Both the position numbers and the translations under genes were made by a program. Shown here one piece after another: positions 1 to 6,117 of a stretch of 9,414 bases of DNA (its first letter is position 1; the number at the start of each line of letters is the position of its first letter). Below the pieces are notes generated by a model. It was not told the origin of the DNA, did no database searches, and worked only from the letters and a program-made list of their open reading frames with translations. Source of the DNA: an uncultured Helicobacter sp. (GTDB lineage: Bacteria > Campylobacterota > Campylobacteria > Campylobacterales > Helicobacteraceae); assembly GCA_944325475.1 (NCBI GenBank), contig CALVAF010000152.1:1-9414 (forward strand). Reading direction: 5' to 3'.

Positions 1-302
1 TTGCAACAATTGGTTCTAATGCGCCTTATGTTGGGCTTTTGGGGACGGTGTTTGGAATTATTATGACTTTTGTGCAGCTTGGGCAGTCTGGAATGGTGGA
101 TACTTCAAGCATTATGACGGGGCTTGCCTTAGCTTTGCAGGCAACTGCTGGAGGGCTTTTGGTAGCGATTCCTTCGATTGTTTTTTATAATCTTTTAGTG
201 AGGAAAAGCGAGGTTTTAATTGCGCGTTGGGAGATTTTGCAAGAAAAGAAGCAAAATGGGCAATATTCACTAAAAGAGCTTGAATCTCTTGGGGATAATT
301 GA
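1..302 (+). CDS. ExbB/TolQ-family proton channel subunit, 5'-truncated
   Basis: This is the 3' part of a gene that begins before the window; the frame is open from base 3 and gives 99 residues ending at TGA 300-302. The product is the channel subunit of an inner-membrane ion-driven motor that pairs with an ExbD/TolR protein. Visible are the conserved last two membrane helices of ExbB/TolQ: the GSNAPYVGLLGTVFGI segment with its pore Thr, and the ALQATAGGLLVAIPSIVFYN segment with the second polar Thr. A short charged cytoplasmic tail follows. An ATG lies at 39-41, but homology clearly continues upstream of it, so it is not the true start. The stop overlaps the ATG of the ExbD-like gene by one base. 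I cannot tell whether the natural partner is TonB-like, TolA-like or something else; no tonB is visible downstream. Confidence 0.9.
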   Translation, partial: ATIGSNAPYVGLLGTVFGIIMTFVQLGQSGMVDTSSIMTGLALALQATAGGLLVAIPSIVFYNLLVRKSEVLIARWEILQEKKQNGQYSLKELESLGDN

Positions 303-691
303 TGAAATATTCTAAGCGAATGGATCAAATTAATATTGTTCCCTTTATTGATATTATGTTGGTTTTGCTGGTGATTGTGCTAACAAGTGCGACTTTTATT
401 GCTCAAGGTAAGATTCCTATTGCGATTCCAAAAGCACAAGGAGCAGAGACGATAAAAGAGAAGCTAGAGAGCGTGGAGATTACGATTAACGCACAAGGGG
501 AGTATTTTTTAGATAAGAATCACACGAGCTTAGAGGAAATTAAAGAGAAACTTTTAAAAATGCCTAAGGAAACGTCTATTTTACTTAGGGGGGATCAAAA
601 GAGCTATTTTGAGAAGTTTATTGCGCTAATTGGGGTTTTGAATTCCATTGAGCGTGTGAATGTTGATATACAAGTGGAGCAGGTGCAATAA
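302..691 (+). CDS. ExbD/TolR-family biopolymer transport protein
   Basis: The product has 129 residues and is the single-span partner of the ExbB-like channel. After a short basic N-terminus comes the signature NIVPFIDIMLVLLVIVL, in which Asp17 is the expected membrane proton-carrying residue of the ExbD/TolR family. The rest is a periplasmic ExbD/TolR-type domain; its segment ILLRGDQKSYFEKFIALIGV matches the conserved strand-helix of the family. A TTG at 299 could extend the frame by one codon. ATG 302 is preferred because GGGGA at 291-295 then lies 6 bases upstream, against 3 bases for the TTG. The gene overlaps its neighbours by one base on each side, so translation of the three genes is probably coupled. 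Confidence 0.92.
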   Translation: MKYSKRMDQINIVPFIDIMLVLLVIVLTSATFIAQGKIPIAIPKAQGAETIKEKLESVEITINAQGEYFLDKNHTSLEEIKEKLLKMPKETSILLRGDQKSYFEKFIALIGVLNSIERVNVDIQVEQVQ

Positions 692-873
692 TGATTAAAG
701 AAAGTTATGATTTAGCGACGATTATTTCAGCAGTGATTACCTTTTTGGTGGTTTTATTAGCGATTCGATTTGTGCTTTTTATGGTCAATCGCAAGGGCAG
801 TCAGATTCAAAAACCCGATTGGCTAGAGGACGATGAGCGATTTGAGATTAAAAAAAGAAAAAAGGGTAAATAA
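691..873 (+). CDS. Small single-span membrane protein of unknown function
   Basis: I do not recognise a family for this 60-residue product. It has one predicted membrane helix at about residues 9-32 (AIISAVITFLVV-like hydrophobic run), followed by a hydrophilic tail with an acidic patch (WLEDDERFE) and a very basic end (KKRKKGK). By the positive-inside rule the C-terminus should be cytoplasmic, which is opposite to TonB or TolA anchors. The gene starts on the last base of the ExbD-like stop codon and ends immediately before the ATG of the long channel gene. It is therefore an integral part of the operon and sits exactly between the two motor-like pairs. That position suggests, as inference only, an assembly or coupling subunit. 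The coding call rests on the membrane segment and the seamless packing. Confidence 0.75.
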   Translation: MIKESYDLATIISAVITFLVVLLAIRFVLFMVNRKGSQIQKPDWLEDDERFEIKKRKKGK

Positions 874-3495
874 ATGGAGAATATCCTTGTCAATGTTATT
901 TTTACGATAATTATGCTAGGACTTGCACTTTGGGATTTTTTGAGCTATGGGAAGCAAAAGCATAGAGATTTTAAATCCATTATTATGAGTACTGGGGTTT
1001 TGGGGACTTTTATGGGGATTTTTATGGGGTTGCAGGATTTTAATGTTAATGAAATCGAAAATTCTGTCCCTTTTTTGTTAGAGGGGCTTAAGACAGCCTT
1101 TTACACTTCGATTTTGGGAATGTCTTTAGCGATTTTGTTAGCCATTATCCAAAAGGGCAAGGCGGTGAAGAGTGATTTTGAAAATATGATGGATTATTTT
1201 TCGTTGCAGGTTTCTAGGCTTGATGAACTCCAGCATTTAAAGGGAATTGTAGAGCAAAACCGCAAAGCACAGGAATTTCAGGAAAAATACCGCACCATTC
1301 AAGAGCAGAATTTTTTGAAGATTTGGGAGTATTTTGAGACAACTAATCAGACTTTAAAAGAAGCGATGCAATACCTCATACAAGGAGCTTCTAAGGAGCT
1401 TATTGGGGCTTTAGAAAATGTAATTAGGGATTTTAATCAAAAAATTACTGAGCAGTTTGGGGATAATTTTAAAGAACTAAATACAGCAGTTTCTCAGATG
1501 ATTGCGTGGCAGGAAAATTATAAAAACCATATTGAAGGTTTAGATAGGAATCTTAAAGATACTTTAGAAGTTTTTAGAGATTCTAAAGAAGTTTTAGAAA
1601 TAGTGGCAAAACGTAATAGTGAGGTTTTGGAGGTTTATAATGCCCTAGCACACAGCATTGAGGCTTCAAGGATTGAAAACCAAAAGCTTTCACAGATGCT
1701 TTTAGGGTTTGAAGGGATGCACCAAAATGCGCAAAATGCCCTAGAATCAGTGAATAGCTTAACGCAGGTTATGCAAGAATTACATTTGCAAGCAATGGAT
1801 TTAACAAAGCAAAAGTTACAGGAAGTGCGTGGATTCTTGCAAACTAGTATGCAAGAGCATAGGGACACTACTGAAGGAATGCTAACGCAAAATCTGCAAG
1901 TTTTGCAAGAGGATTATTTGACTTTAAGTGGGAATCTCAGTAATTTTCAGCGGAATTTTGGAGATTTTACGCAAGAGTATCTTAAGCAAAATAAAGAAAA
2001 ATTAGCGCAGTTTTTAGCAGAGATTCAAAATGCCACACAGGGGTGTTTGGAAAATATCCAAAGTAGTAATGCAGAGCTAAGTCAGCAGAATCTAGAAATG
2101 CTAAGGGGCGTTAAAGAGGGTATTGAAGGGAATTTACAAAGAGTTAAGGGGAGTTTTGAAGAGACTTTGGAGGGCTTAGAAGAGGCACAAAAGCAGTCTT
2201 TGTTATTGCTTGAAGGGCAGATTCAAAAAGGCAATGAGGCTTTAAGCTGGCATATGCAAAACTTAGAGCGGATTCTTAAAAATACCAGTGAAAGTTTAGA
2301 GCAAATGGGGAATGAGGCAAAGGAAAGCTTGGTAAAAAATGCTGATACGCTAGAGCAGCACATTGCTAATGCGGTTTTGAATTTTGATTCTTTGCTTGGG
2401 CGGACAACTAAGACTTTGGAGGAGAATTTTGAAGAATCTAAAGATATATTCAAAGGGATTTCTAAAGAGATTGAAGATTCGATGTTGGTGGTTTCAAAAA
2501 GCCTTGATTCTATGCTAAATGACACGGCTAACTCGCTTAGTAAAAGCACACAAAATATCGAAGAATCGTTAGTTTCTACTTCTCAAAGTTTAAGGGATAA
2601 TTTCTCTAAAACCGCACAAGGGCTTTCCCAAAGTGTGGATAAACTGCTTATCTACAATCAGGCTAAATCAGAGGATATTCACAAGCTAATGCAGCAAAAT
2701 TTGGAGGATTTAAATGAGAATCTCCAAGTAGTGTCACAAAATGTGTATAAGCATTATGAGGAATTGCAAGGTCAAATGCGTGCTAGCTTTGGGGAATCGT
2801 ATAAAAATGCCATCGACACACTTGGAGCGTATCTCAAAAATTCTTCAAGTGCCTATCAAAATCAACTCTCCAAGCTTTCCCAAAATAGCCTAGAAACTTT
2901 ACAAAAAAGTTATACAGAAACCTTGCAAAGCCATCAAGGAATGCAACAGAATTTCCAAAAAGGTTTAGGCGAGATTGTAGTGAGTTTTAGCTCCGCAAGT
3001 AAGCAGGTTTTGGCTACTATTGAGGGGCTATCTAAGGAACTATTGGAGTTTTCTAGTGGGCATTTGGATACGCATTCGCAGAAGGTTATTGCACAATATG
3101 GCGCTTTAGAGTCTAAAATCAAAGGTGTGTTACAAGAAATGGCAGAGCATTATTTGGGAATGTTATCAACTTTAACGCAGCAAAGCTTGGAGATTCCAAA
3201 AAATGTTAGCACAGAACTTTTGAGTGAATTTAATCAGTTACAAAAGAATTTGGGAGAGGCTTTGGAGGGAAATTATGTTGCTTTAGAAAATAACCGCAAA
3301 GAAATTGAAATGATTTTGAAAATTATTCAAAGTAATGTGGATTCTTCACTCTCTAAAACAACAAGTCTTAATGAAAACCTCTGCAAGTCTTTGGGGGATT
3401 TAGATGGAGCGCTCTCTAATATTACTTTGGGATTTAGGCAGGATTATGAATGGTTTTTGAGACGAGTTAGGGAGCTTATGGGGGCTAGGAACTAA
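874..3495 (+). CDS. MotA/TolQ/ExbB-family channel with very long coiled-coil tail (ZorA-like)
   Basis: This 873-residue protein has a membrane head and a huge cytoplasmic tail. Likely helices are at about residues 4-22, 35-53 and 71-93. The second contains STGVLGTFMGIFMGL and the third GLKTAFYTSILGMSLAILLAI, the paired Gly/Thr-rich pattern of MotA/TolQ/ExbB pore helices. Residues from about 95 to 873 lack membrane segments and are rich in Leu, Glu, Gln, Ser and Asn. Apolar or small residues recur every 3-4 positions, as in a coiled coil (clear over residues 555-591). A proton-channel head plus long intracellular tail, followed by an OmpA-domain partner, is the layout of Zorya ZorA. AAGGG about 7 bases before the ATG is a good ribosome binding site. 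The start abuts the small membrane gene and the end overlaps the ZorB-like gene by one base. Assignment to true Zorya is uncertain because no effector gene is present. Confidence 0.85.
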   Translation: MENILVNVIFTIIMLGLALWDFLSYGKQKHRDFKSIIMSTGVLGTFMGIFMGLQDFNVNEIENSVPFLLEGLKTAFYTSILGMSLAILLAIIQKGKAVKSDFENMMDYFSLQVSRLDELQHLKGIVEQNRKAQEFQEKYRTIQEQNFLKIWEYFETTNQTLKEAMQYLIQGASKELIGALENVIRDFNQKITEQFGDNFKELNTAVSQMIAWQENYKNHIEGLDRNLKDTLEVFRDSKEVLEIVAKRNSEVLEVYNALAHSIEASRIENQKLSQMLLGFEGMHQNAQNALESVNSLTQVMQELHLQAMDLTKQKLQEVRGFLQTSMQEHRDTTEGMLTQNLQVLQEDYLTLSGNLSNFQRNFGDFTQEYLKQNKEKLAQFLAEIQNATQGCLENIQSSNAELSQQNLEMLRGVKEGIEGNLQRVKGSFEETLEGLEEAQKQSLLLLEGQIQKGNEALSWHMQNLERILKNTSESLEQMGNEAKESLVKNADTLEQHIANAVLNFDSLLGRTTKTLEENFEESKDIFKGISKEIEDSMLVVSKSLDSMLNDTANSLSKSTQNIEESLVSTSQSLRDNFSKTAQGLSQSVDKLLIYNQAKSEDIHKLMQQNLEDLNENLQVVSQNVYKHYEELQGQMRASFGESYKNAIDTLGAYLKNSSSAYQNQLSKLSQNSLETLQKSYTETLQSHQGMQQNFQKGLGEIVVSFSSASKQVLATIEGLSKELLEFSSGHLDTHSQKVIAQYGALESKIKGVLQEMAEHYLGMLSTLTQQSLEIPKNVSTELLSEFNQLQKNLGEALEGNYVALENNRKEIEMILKIIQSNVDSSLSKTTSLNENLCKSLGDLDGALSNITLGFRQDYEWFLRRVRELMGARN

Positions 3496-4301
3496 TGGCG
3501 AGTGATTTTAATAGGGGAAGCGAGTGGATTAGTATTTCTGATATGATGGCAGGAGTGATGATGATATTTCTGCTAGTTGCCGTTGGCTATATGGTGGTGA
3601 TTAGCAAAACGCAAAAGGAGCTTGCGATTCAAAATGCCGAACTTTTGGAATTAAACAAACAAATGAGTGATGTTGCTAAAACGCATAAGGATTTACAAAG
3701 TGAGCTTTATAGGGACTTGGTAGTGGAGTTTTCTAGGGATTTGGGGAAGTGGAATGCAGAGATTGATGCAGATAACACGGTGCGTTTTAGAGAGCCTGAT
3801 ATTTTGTTTGACCAAGGGGAAAAGGAAGTGAAATTGCGATTTAAAGAGATTTTAGATGATTTTTTCCCGCGTTATATTAAAATTTTAAGTCAGCCTCAAT
3901 ACAAAGAAGATATTCAGGAGATTCGTATTGAGGGGCATACTTCAAAAGAGTGGAAAAAAGCAAAAAGCTTAGAAGATAGGTATCTAGGAAATGCAGAACT
4001 CTCACAAGCAAGGGCTTTGGAAGTTTTGAAATATTGCTTTAATAATAGCCAAATTGCTAAAGAAAAAGAGTGGCTTATTAGCGTTTTGCGTGCCAATGGG
4101 CTGTCTTTTGCAAAGCCGCTTGAGAGTGCGGAACTCTCGCGTAGGGTAGAGTTTAAGGCAATCACTAAAAGCAATCAAAAGATTTTAGAGATTTTAAATA
4201 TCAATGAAGAATCACAAAGCATAAGACATATTGAGGGCGGAGGGAAAATGGAGGATAAAGAAGGATTAAAAGCTACAGAAGCAGAGGAAGTCGGTAAATA
4301 A
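3495..4301 (+). CDS. MotB-like/OmpA-domain stator protein (ZorB-like)
   Basis: The 268-residue product has one N-terminal membrane helix (about residues 15-36, SDMMAGVMMIFLLVAVGYMV) with Asp16 at its start, the position of the ion-carrying Asp of MotB and ZorB. A charged helical linker (about 37-90) leads to a periplasmic OmpA-like peptidoglycan-binding domain at about 140-225. That domain shows IEGHTS (145-150), LSQARA (169-174, with Arg173) and RRVEF (216-220), matching the OmpA family motifs. The usual Asp of GHTD is Ser here, and an extra stretch of charged residues separates it from LSQARA. The last about 35 residues are polar and mostly acidic. The gene overlaps the ZorA-like gene by one base and is the last gene of the operon, with no zorC, zorD or zorE after it. 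It probably anchors the long-tailed channel to the cell wall. Confidence 0.88.
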   Translation: MASDFNRGSEWISISDMMAGVMMIFLLVAVGYMVVISKTQKELAIQNAELLELNKQMSDVAKTHKDLQSELYRDLVVEFSRDLGKWNAEIDADNTVRFREPDILFDQGEKEVKLRFKEILDDFFPRYIKILSQPQYKEDIQEIRIEGHTSKEWKKAKSLEDRYLGNAELSQARALEVLKYCFNNSQIAKEKEWLISVLRANGLSFAKPLESAELSRRVEFKAITKSNQKILEILNINEESQSIRHIEGGGKMEDKEGLKATEAEEVGK

Positions 4302-4333
4302 TTTTAAAGTTTGGGAATAAAACTGTTAGAATT
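4300..4333. terminator. Weak inverted repeat between convergent genes, possible bidirectional terminator
   Basis: The 30-base gap between the ZorB-like stop and the ung stop is almost filled by an imperfect inverted repeat. An inner AGTTT/AAACT stem (4308-4312 with 4320-4324) surrounds a 7-base loop, and outer AATT/AATT arms lie at 4300-4303 and 4330-4333. The stem is entirely AT-rich apart from one G:C pair and has mismatches, so a functional terminator is only a guess from position. Confidence 0.22.
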
Positions 4334-5021
4334 AAAGCTGCCAGTCAATGGGAATTTTGTGGAGGGATTGCAAAATGGTGTTGGTTTTGGAGAAATGTTT
4401 GCAGCCAAAAAATGCTCCACGTGCTAGAGGTGAGGGGTGTGCAGCTTCAAGGATAAAGTGCTTTTTAGAATCAATAAGGTGTTTTTTAGCTCTAGCATAA
4501 TTCCCCCATAGTAAAAATACAATACCTTCTTTTTGTGTAGAAATTGTGCTAATAACGCTATCTGTGAAAGTCTGCCACCCAAAATTTTGATGGGAGGCAG
4601 GTTTGTTTTCCTCTACGCTTAAAACGCTATTGAGTAGCAATACGCCTTGTTTTGCCCATTTGGTTAAATCCCCATTCCTACTTGGTGGAATTCCCAAATC
4701 CGCATACAACTCTTGATAAATATTTTTTAAAGAGGGTGGTAGTGGGATTCCTTGTGGGACACTAAAAGACAAACCCATAGCTTGATTGGGATTATGGTAA
4801 GGGTCTTGTCCTAAAAGCACGACTTTTAGGGAAGTAAAGGGAGTGAGATTAAAGGCATTGAAAAGGAGATTGCTAGGAGGATAGAGGATTTTTCCTGCAT
4901 TTTTGGCGGCGAGATAATGGCGTTTAATCTCTAAAAAATAAGGCTTTAAAAACTCCTCTTTAAGGGCATTTTTCCATGATTCTTCAATTTTGATTTTATC
5001 AAGTGAAATGCTCTGCATCAT
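4332..5021 (-). CDS. ung: Uracil-DNA glycosylase
   Basis: This is a family-1 UDG of 229 residues, the usual length. It excises uracil from DNA after cytosine deamination or dUMP incorporation, starting base-excision repair. Key motifs are present: GQDPYH at 71-76 with catalytic Asp73, the FSVP stretch at 86-89, GVLLLN at 126-131 with the uracil-reading Asn, and HPSPL at 195-199 with the catalytic-loop His, followed by FFGCKHFSKTN. Two consecutive ATG codons are available (5019-5021 and 5016-5018). The first overlaps the gatC stop as ATGA. No strong ribosome binding site is seen, so ung probably depends on coupling to gatC translation. It is the last gene of the minus-strand cluster. Confidence 0.97.
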   Translation of the reverse strand: MMQSISLDKIKIEESWKNALKEEFLKPYFLEIKRHYLAAKNAGKILYPPSNLLFNAFNLTPFTSLKVVLLGQDPYHNPNQAMGLSFSVPQGIPLPPSLKNIYQELYADLGIPPSRNGDLTKWAKQGVLLLNSVLSVEENKPASHQNFGWQTFTDSVISTISTQKEGIVFLLWGNYARAKKHLIDSKKHFILEAAHPSPLARGAFFGCKHFSKTNTILQSLHKIPIDWQL

Positions 5022-5311
5022 TCAATAATCTTTGGAACGATAAAGAAATTTTCTTCAGCTTTTGGTGCGTGTTTGAGAATGTCTGAAGCAATTTCAGGCT
5101 TGATTTCTACAATGTCTTCACGCATGGGCAGCTTGGAATTAATGGTATTAAAAGAAGCTGGAATTTCCTCTAAATCAAGTTTGTTGATATTTTCAACAAA
5201 ATGCACGATTTCGTTGAGGTTTTCTTTGGTTGATTCTAGCTCTTCTAGAGTGATTTCAATGCCTGCTAAATTTTGTAAATGTCCTAAAAGTAGGTCGTCG
5301 ATGTTATTCAT
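5018..5311 (-). CDS. gatC: Aspartyl/glutamyl-tRNA(Asn/Gln) amidotransferase subunit C
   Basis: The 97-residue product fits GatC in length and sequence. An N-terminal helical pair (LQNLAGIEITLEELES, then IVHFVENINKLD) is followed by an extended segment with LPMRED at about 61-66 and a C-terminal APKAEENFFIVPKII tail, all typical of the family. GatC holds GatA and GatB together in the complex that amidates Glu-tRNA(Gln) and Asp-tRNA(Asn), which bacteria of this group use in place of direct charging. The ATG at 5309-5311 overlaps the TetR-gene stop by four bases and has a strong AAGGAG 5 bases upstream. The stop overlaps the ung start by four bases. gatA and gatB are not in the window, so this is a split gatCAB arrangement. 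Confidence 0.93.
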   Translation of the reverse strand: MNNIDDLLLGHLQNLAGIEITLEELESTKENLNEIVHFVENINKLDLEEIPASFNTINSKLPMREDIVEIKPEIASDILKHAPKAEENFFIVPKIIE

Positions 5312-5958
5312 AATGACTCCTTGTTGTGTTGTAAATAAAGTAAAAAAATATGGGCTGCTTTTCTTGCGATTCTTTCGGTTTCTTCATTATTTGGGAGAAT
5401 GTAATTAGAATCTAAAAGTGAGTGCAGCAGGTAAGGACTAATGGTAAGGTCAAGATAGAATTTTGCATCTTCTTGTAAATTTTGAATATGAATTTGCTCC
5501 CTTTTAGTGTAGATTTCAAGGCATTTTGAAAAACAAAAAAGTGTCTTATCAATACAAGAGACTTGAAAGGTTTGCAGTAATTCTGAATCATGATAGCCTT
5601 CGATGAAAATGAGTCGGTTTAGTGCAATGGCTTCGGGTGCTAAAATCTCATTAAGCAGTTTTTTGCCAATGGAGATGAGAAAGTCTTGCAAACAAAGCTC
5701 AGATTGTTGCACCTGTCTGAAATATTCTTCCAAAGAATTAAAAAACTTGCTATTTTCTTGTTCGATAGCTTTTTGAAACAGATTCCTTTTGTTGCCAAAA
5801 AGCTTATAAATTGTTGCTAAAGAACCGCCAGTTTTTTTGATAATCATCTGCAGGCTTGTTTTCTCATAGCCGTATTTCAAAAAAAGCCGATAGGCAATAG
5901 CAAGCATTTTTTGGTATTTGTCTTGTTTGTTTTTGTTGGGTAGCTTTTTTGTCTCCAA
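5308..5958 (-). CDS. TetR/AcrR-family transcriptional regulator
   Basis: The 216-residue product has a TetR-type N-terminal DNA-binding domain at about residues 12-62. Helix one is AIAYRLFLKYGYEKTS, and the turn and recognition helix are GGSLATIYKLFGNKRNLFQKAI. The remaining about 150 residues are an all-helical ligand-binding and dimerisation region; the stretch EAIALNRLIFIEG resembles the C-terminal domain of AefR/CmeR-like repressors. The start is TTG 5956-5958: an AAGGA 6 bases upstream supports it, and the next in-frame ATG (residue 18) would cut into the DNA-binding domain. Its stop overlaps gatC by four bases. It is divergent from rppH across a spacer with a palindrome that could be its own operator. 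The ligand and wider targets cannot be read from sequence; efflux-pump control is common in this family. Confidence 0.92.
   Translation of the reverse strand: METKKLPNKNKQDKYQKMLAIAYRLFLKYGYEKTSLQMIIKKTGGSLATIYKLFGNKRNLFQKAIEQENSKFFNSLEEYFRQVQQSELCLQDFLISIGKKLLNEILAPEAIALNRLIFIEGYHDSELLQTFQVSCIDKTLFCFSKCLEIYTKREQIHIQNLQEDAKFYLDLTISPYLLHSLLDSNYILPNNEETERIARKAAHIFLLYLQHNKESL
5317..5322 (-). promoter_or_regulatory. Ribosome binding site of gatC
   Basis: The minus strand reads AAGGAG, a full Shine-Dalgarno core 5 bases before the gatC ATG. It lies inside the last codons of the TetR gene. gatC therefore has its own strong initiation signal in addition to the ATGA overlap. Confidence 0.75.
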
Positions 5959-5964
5959 AATCCT

Positions 5965-5969
5965 TCCTT
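5965..5969 (-). promoter_or_regulatory. Ribosome binding site supporting the TTG start of the TetR gene
   Basis: The minus strand reads AAGGAAGGA over 5961-5969. The distal AAGGA is 6 bases from TTG 5956-5958, a normal spacing, while the proximal AGGA would be only 2 bases away. This decides the non-ATG start. Confidence 0.6.
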
Positions 5970-5977
5970 AAAAAAAT

Positions 5978-5990
5978 AAAGTTTAAGATT
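5978..5990. promoter_or_regulatory. Possible second, degenerate operator half
   Basis: AAAGTTTAAGATT resembles the perfect palindrome at 6003-6015: the left half is identical and the right half matches at 4 of 6 positions. Its first nine bases are also the exact reverse complement of 6007-6015. The pair could be two operator sites or the two arms of one larger dyad. Confidence 0.3.
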
Positions 5991-6002
5991 GCATAAAGCT
6001 AT

Positions 6003-6015
6003 AAAGTTAAACTTT
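6003..6015. promoter_or_regulatory. Palindrome, candidate TetR operator
   Basis: AAAGTT-A-AACTTT is a perfect 6+1+6 dyad in the spacer between the divergent TetR and rppH genes, about 45 bases from the TetR start codon. TetR-family proteins typically bind such short palindromes beside their own gene. Which gene it controls is inference: it overlaps any TetR-gene promoter and sits just upstream of a possible rppH -10 box. Confidence 0.45.
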
Positions 6016-6025
6016 GGGAGAATTT

Positions 6026-6031
6026 TATAAA
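6026..6031 (+). promoter_or_regulatory. Possible -10 box for the rppH-lysC-hobA-holB operon
   Basis: TATAAA preceded by a run of T matches the extended T-rich -10 style of vegetative promoters in this phylum, where -35 boxes are poorly conserved. It would leave a leader of about 80 bases. TATTAT at 6083-6088 is an alternative closer to the gene. The spacer 5959-6117 holds no open reading frame or RNA gene that I can support. Confidence 0.25.
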
Positions 6032-6105
6032 ATTTTGACTTAATCTCTACTGCATTTAAAAAGTCTTTAAAAACAATTCAATTATTATTCTAGAAATATT
6101 TTTAT

Positions 6106-6110
6106 AGGAG
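6106..6110 (+). promoter_or_regulatory. Ribosome binding site deciding the GTG start of rppH
   Basis: AGGAG lies 7 bases before GTG 6118 and only 4 bases before the adjacent in-frame TTG 6115. Spacing favours GTG. Confidence 0.6.
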
Positions 6111-6117
6111 TTATTTG

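Noticed and set aside
39..302. ATG 39 as the start of a short complete ExbB-like protein
   Set aside because: The frame is open upstream and bases 3-38 encode ATIGSNAPYVGL, which belongs to the conserved ExbB/TolQ helix; the gene is cut by the window edge.
588..593. Run of six G in the ExbD-like gene as a phase-variation tract
   Set aside because: Helicobacter contingency tracts are usually longer; this one encodes the conserved Arg-Gly-Asp (LLRGD) motif and the frame is intact.
1635..3122. Minus-strand open frames of 62-108 codons inside the long-tailed channel gene
   Set aside because: They are opposite-strand shadows of a clearly coding coiled-coil frame, have Cys/Ser/Phe-rich compositions typical of antisense translation, and show no ribosome binding site or family resemblance.
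3914..4174. Minus-strand frame of 86 codons opposite the OmpA-like domain
   Set aside because: The plus strand encodes conserved OmpA motifs here; the antisense product has no recognisable features.
4332..5021. ung as the effector of the Zorya-like operon
   Set aside because: It is on the opposite strand, coupled to gatC, and is a normal housekeeping glycosylase with intact motifs; the adjacency is convergent and probably incidental.
5073..5408. Plus-strand frame of 111 codons across gatC and the TetR gene
   Set aside because: It lies antisense to conserved GatC sequence and spans two real genes.
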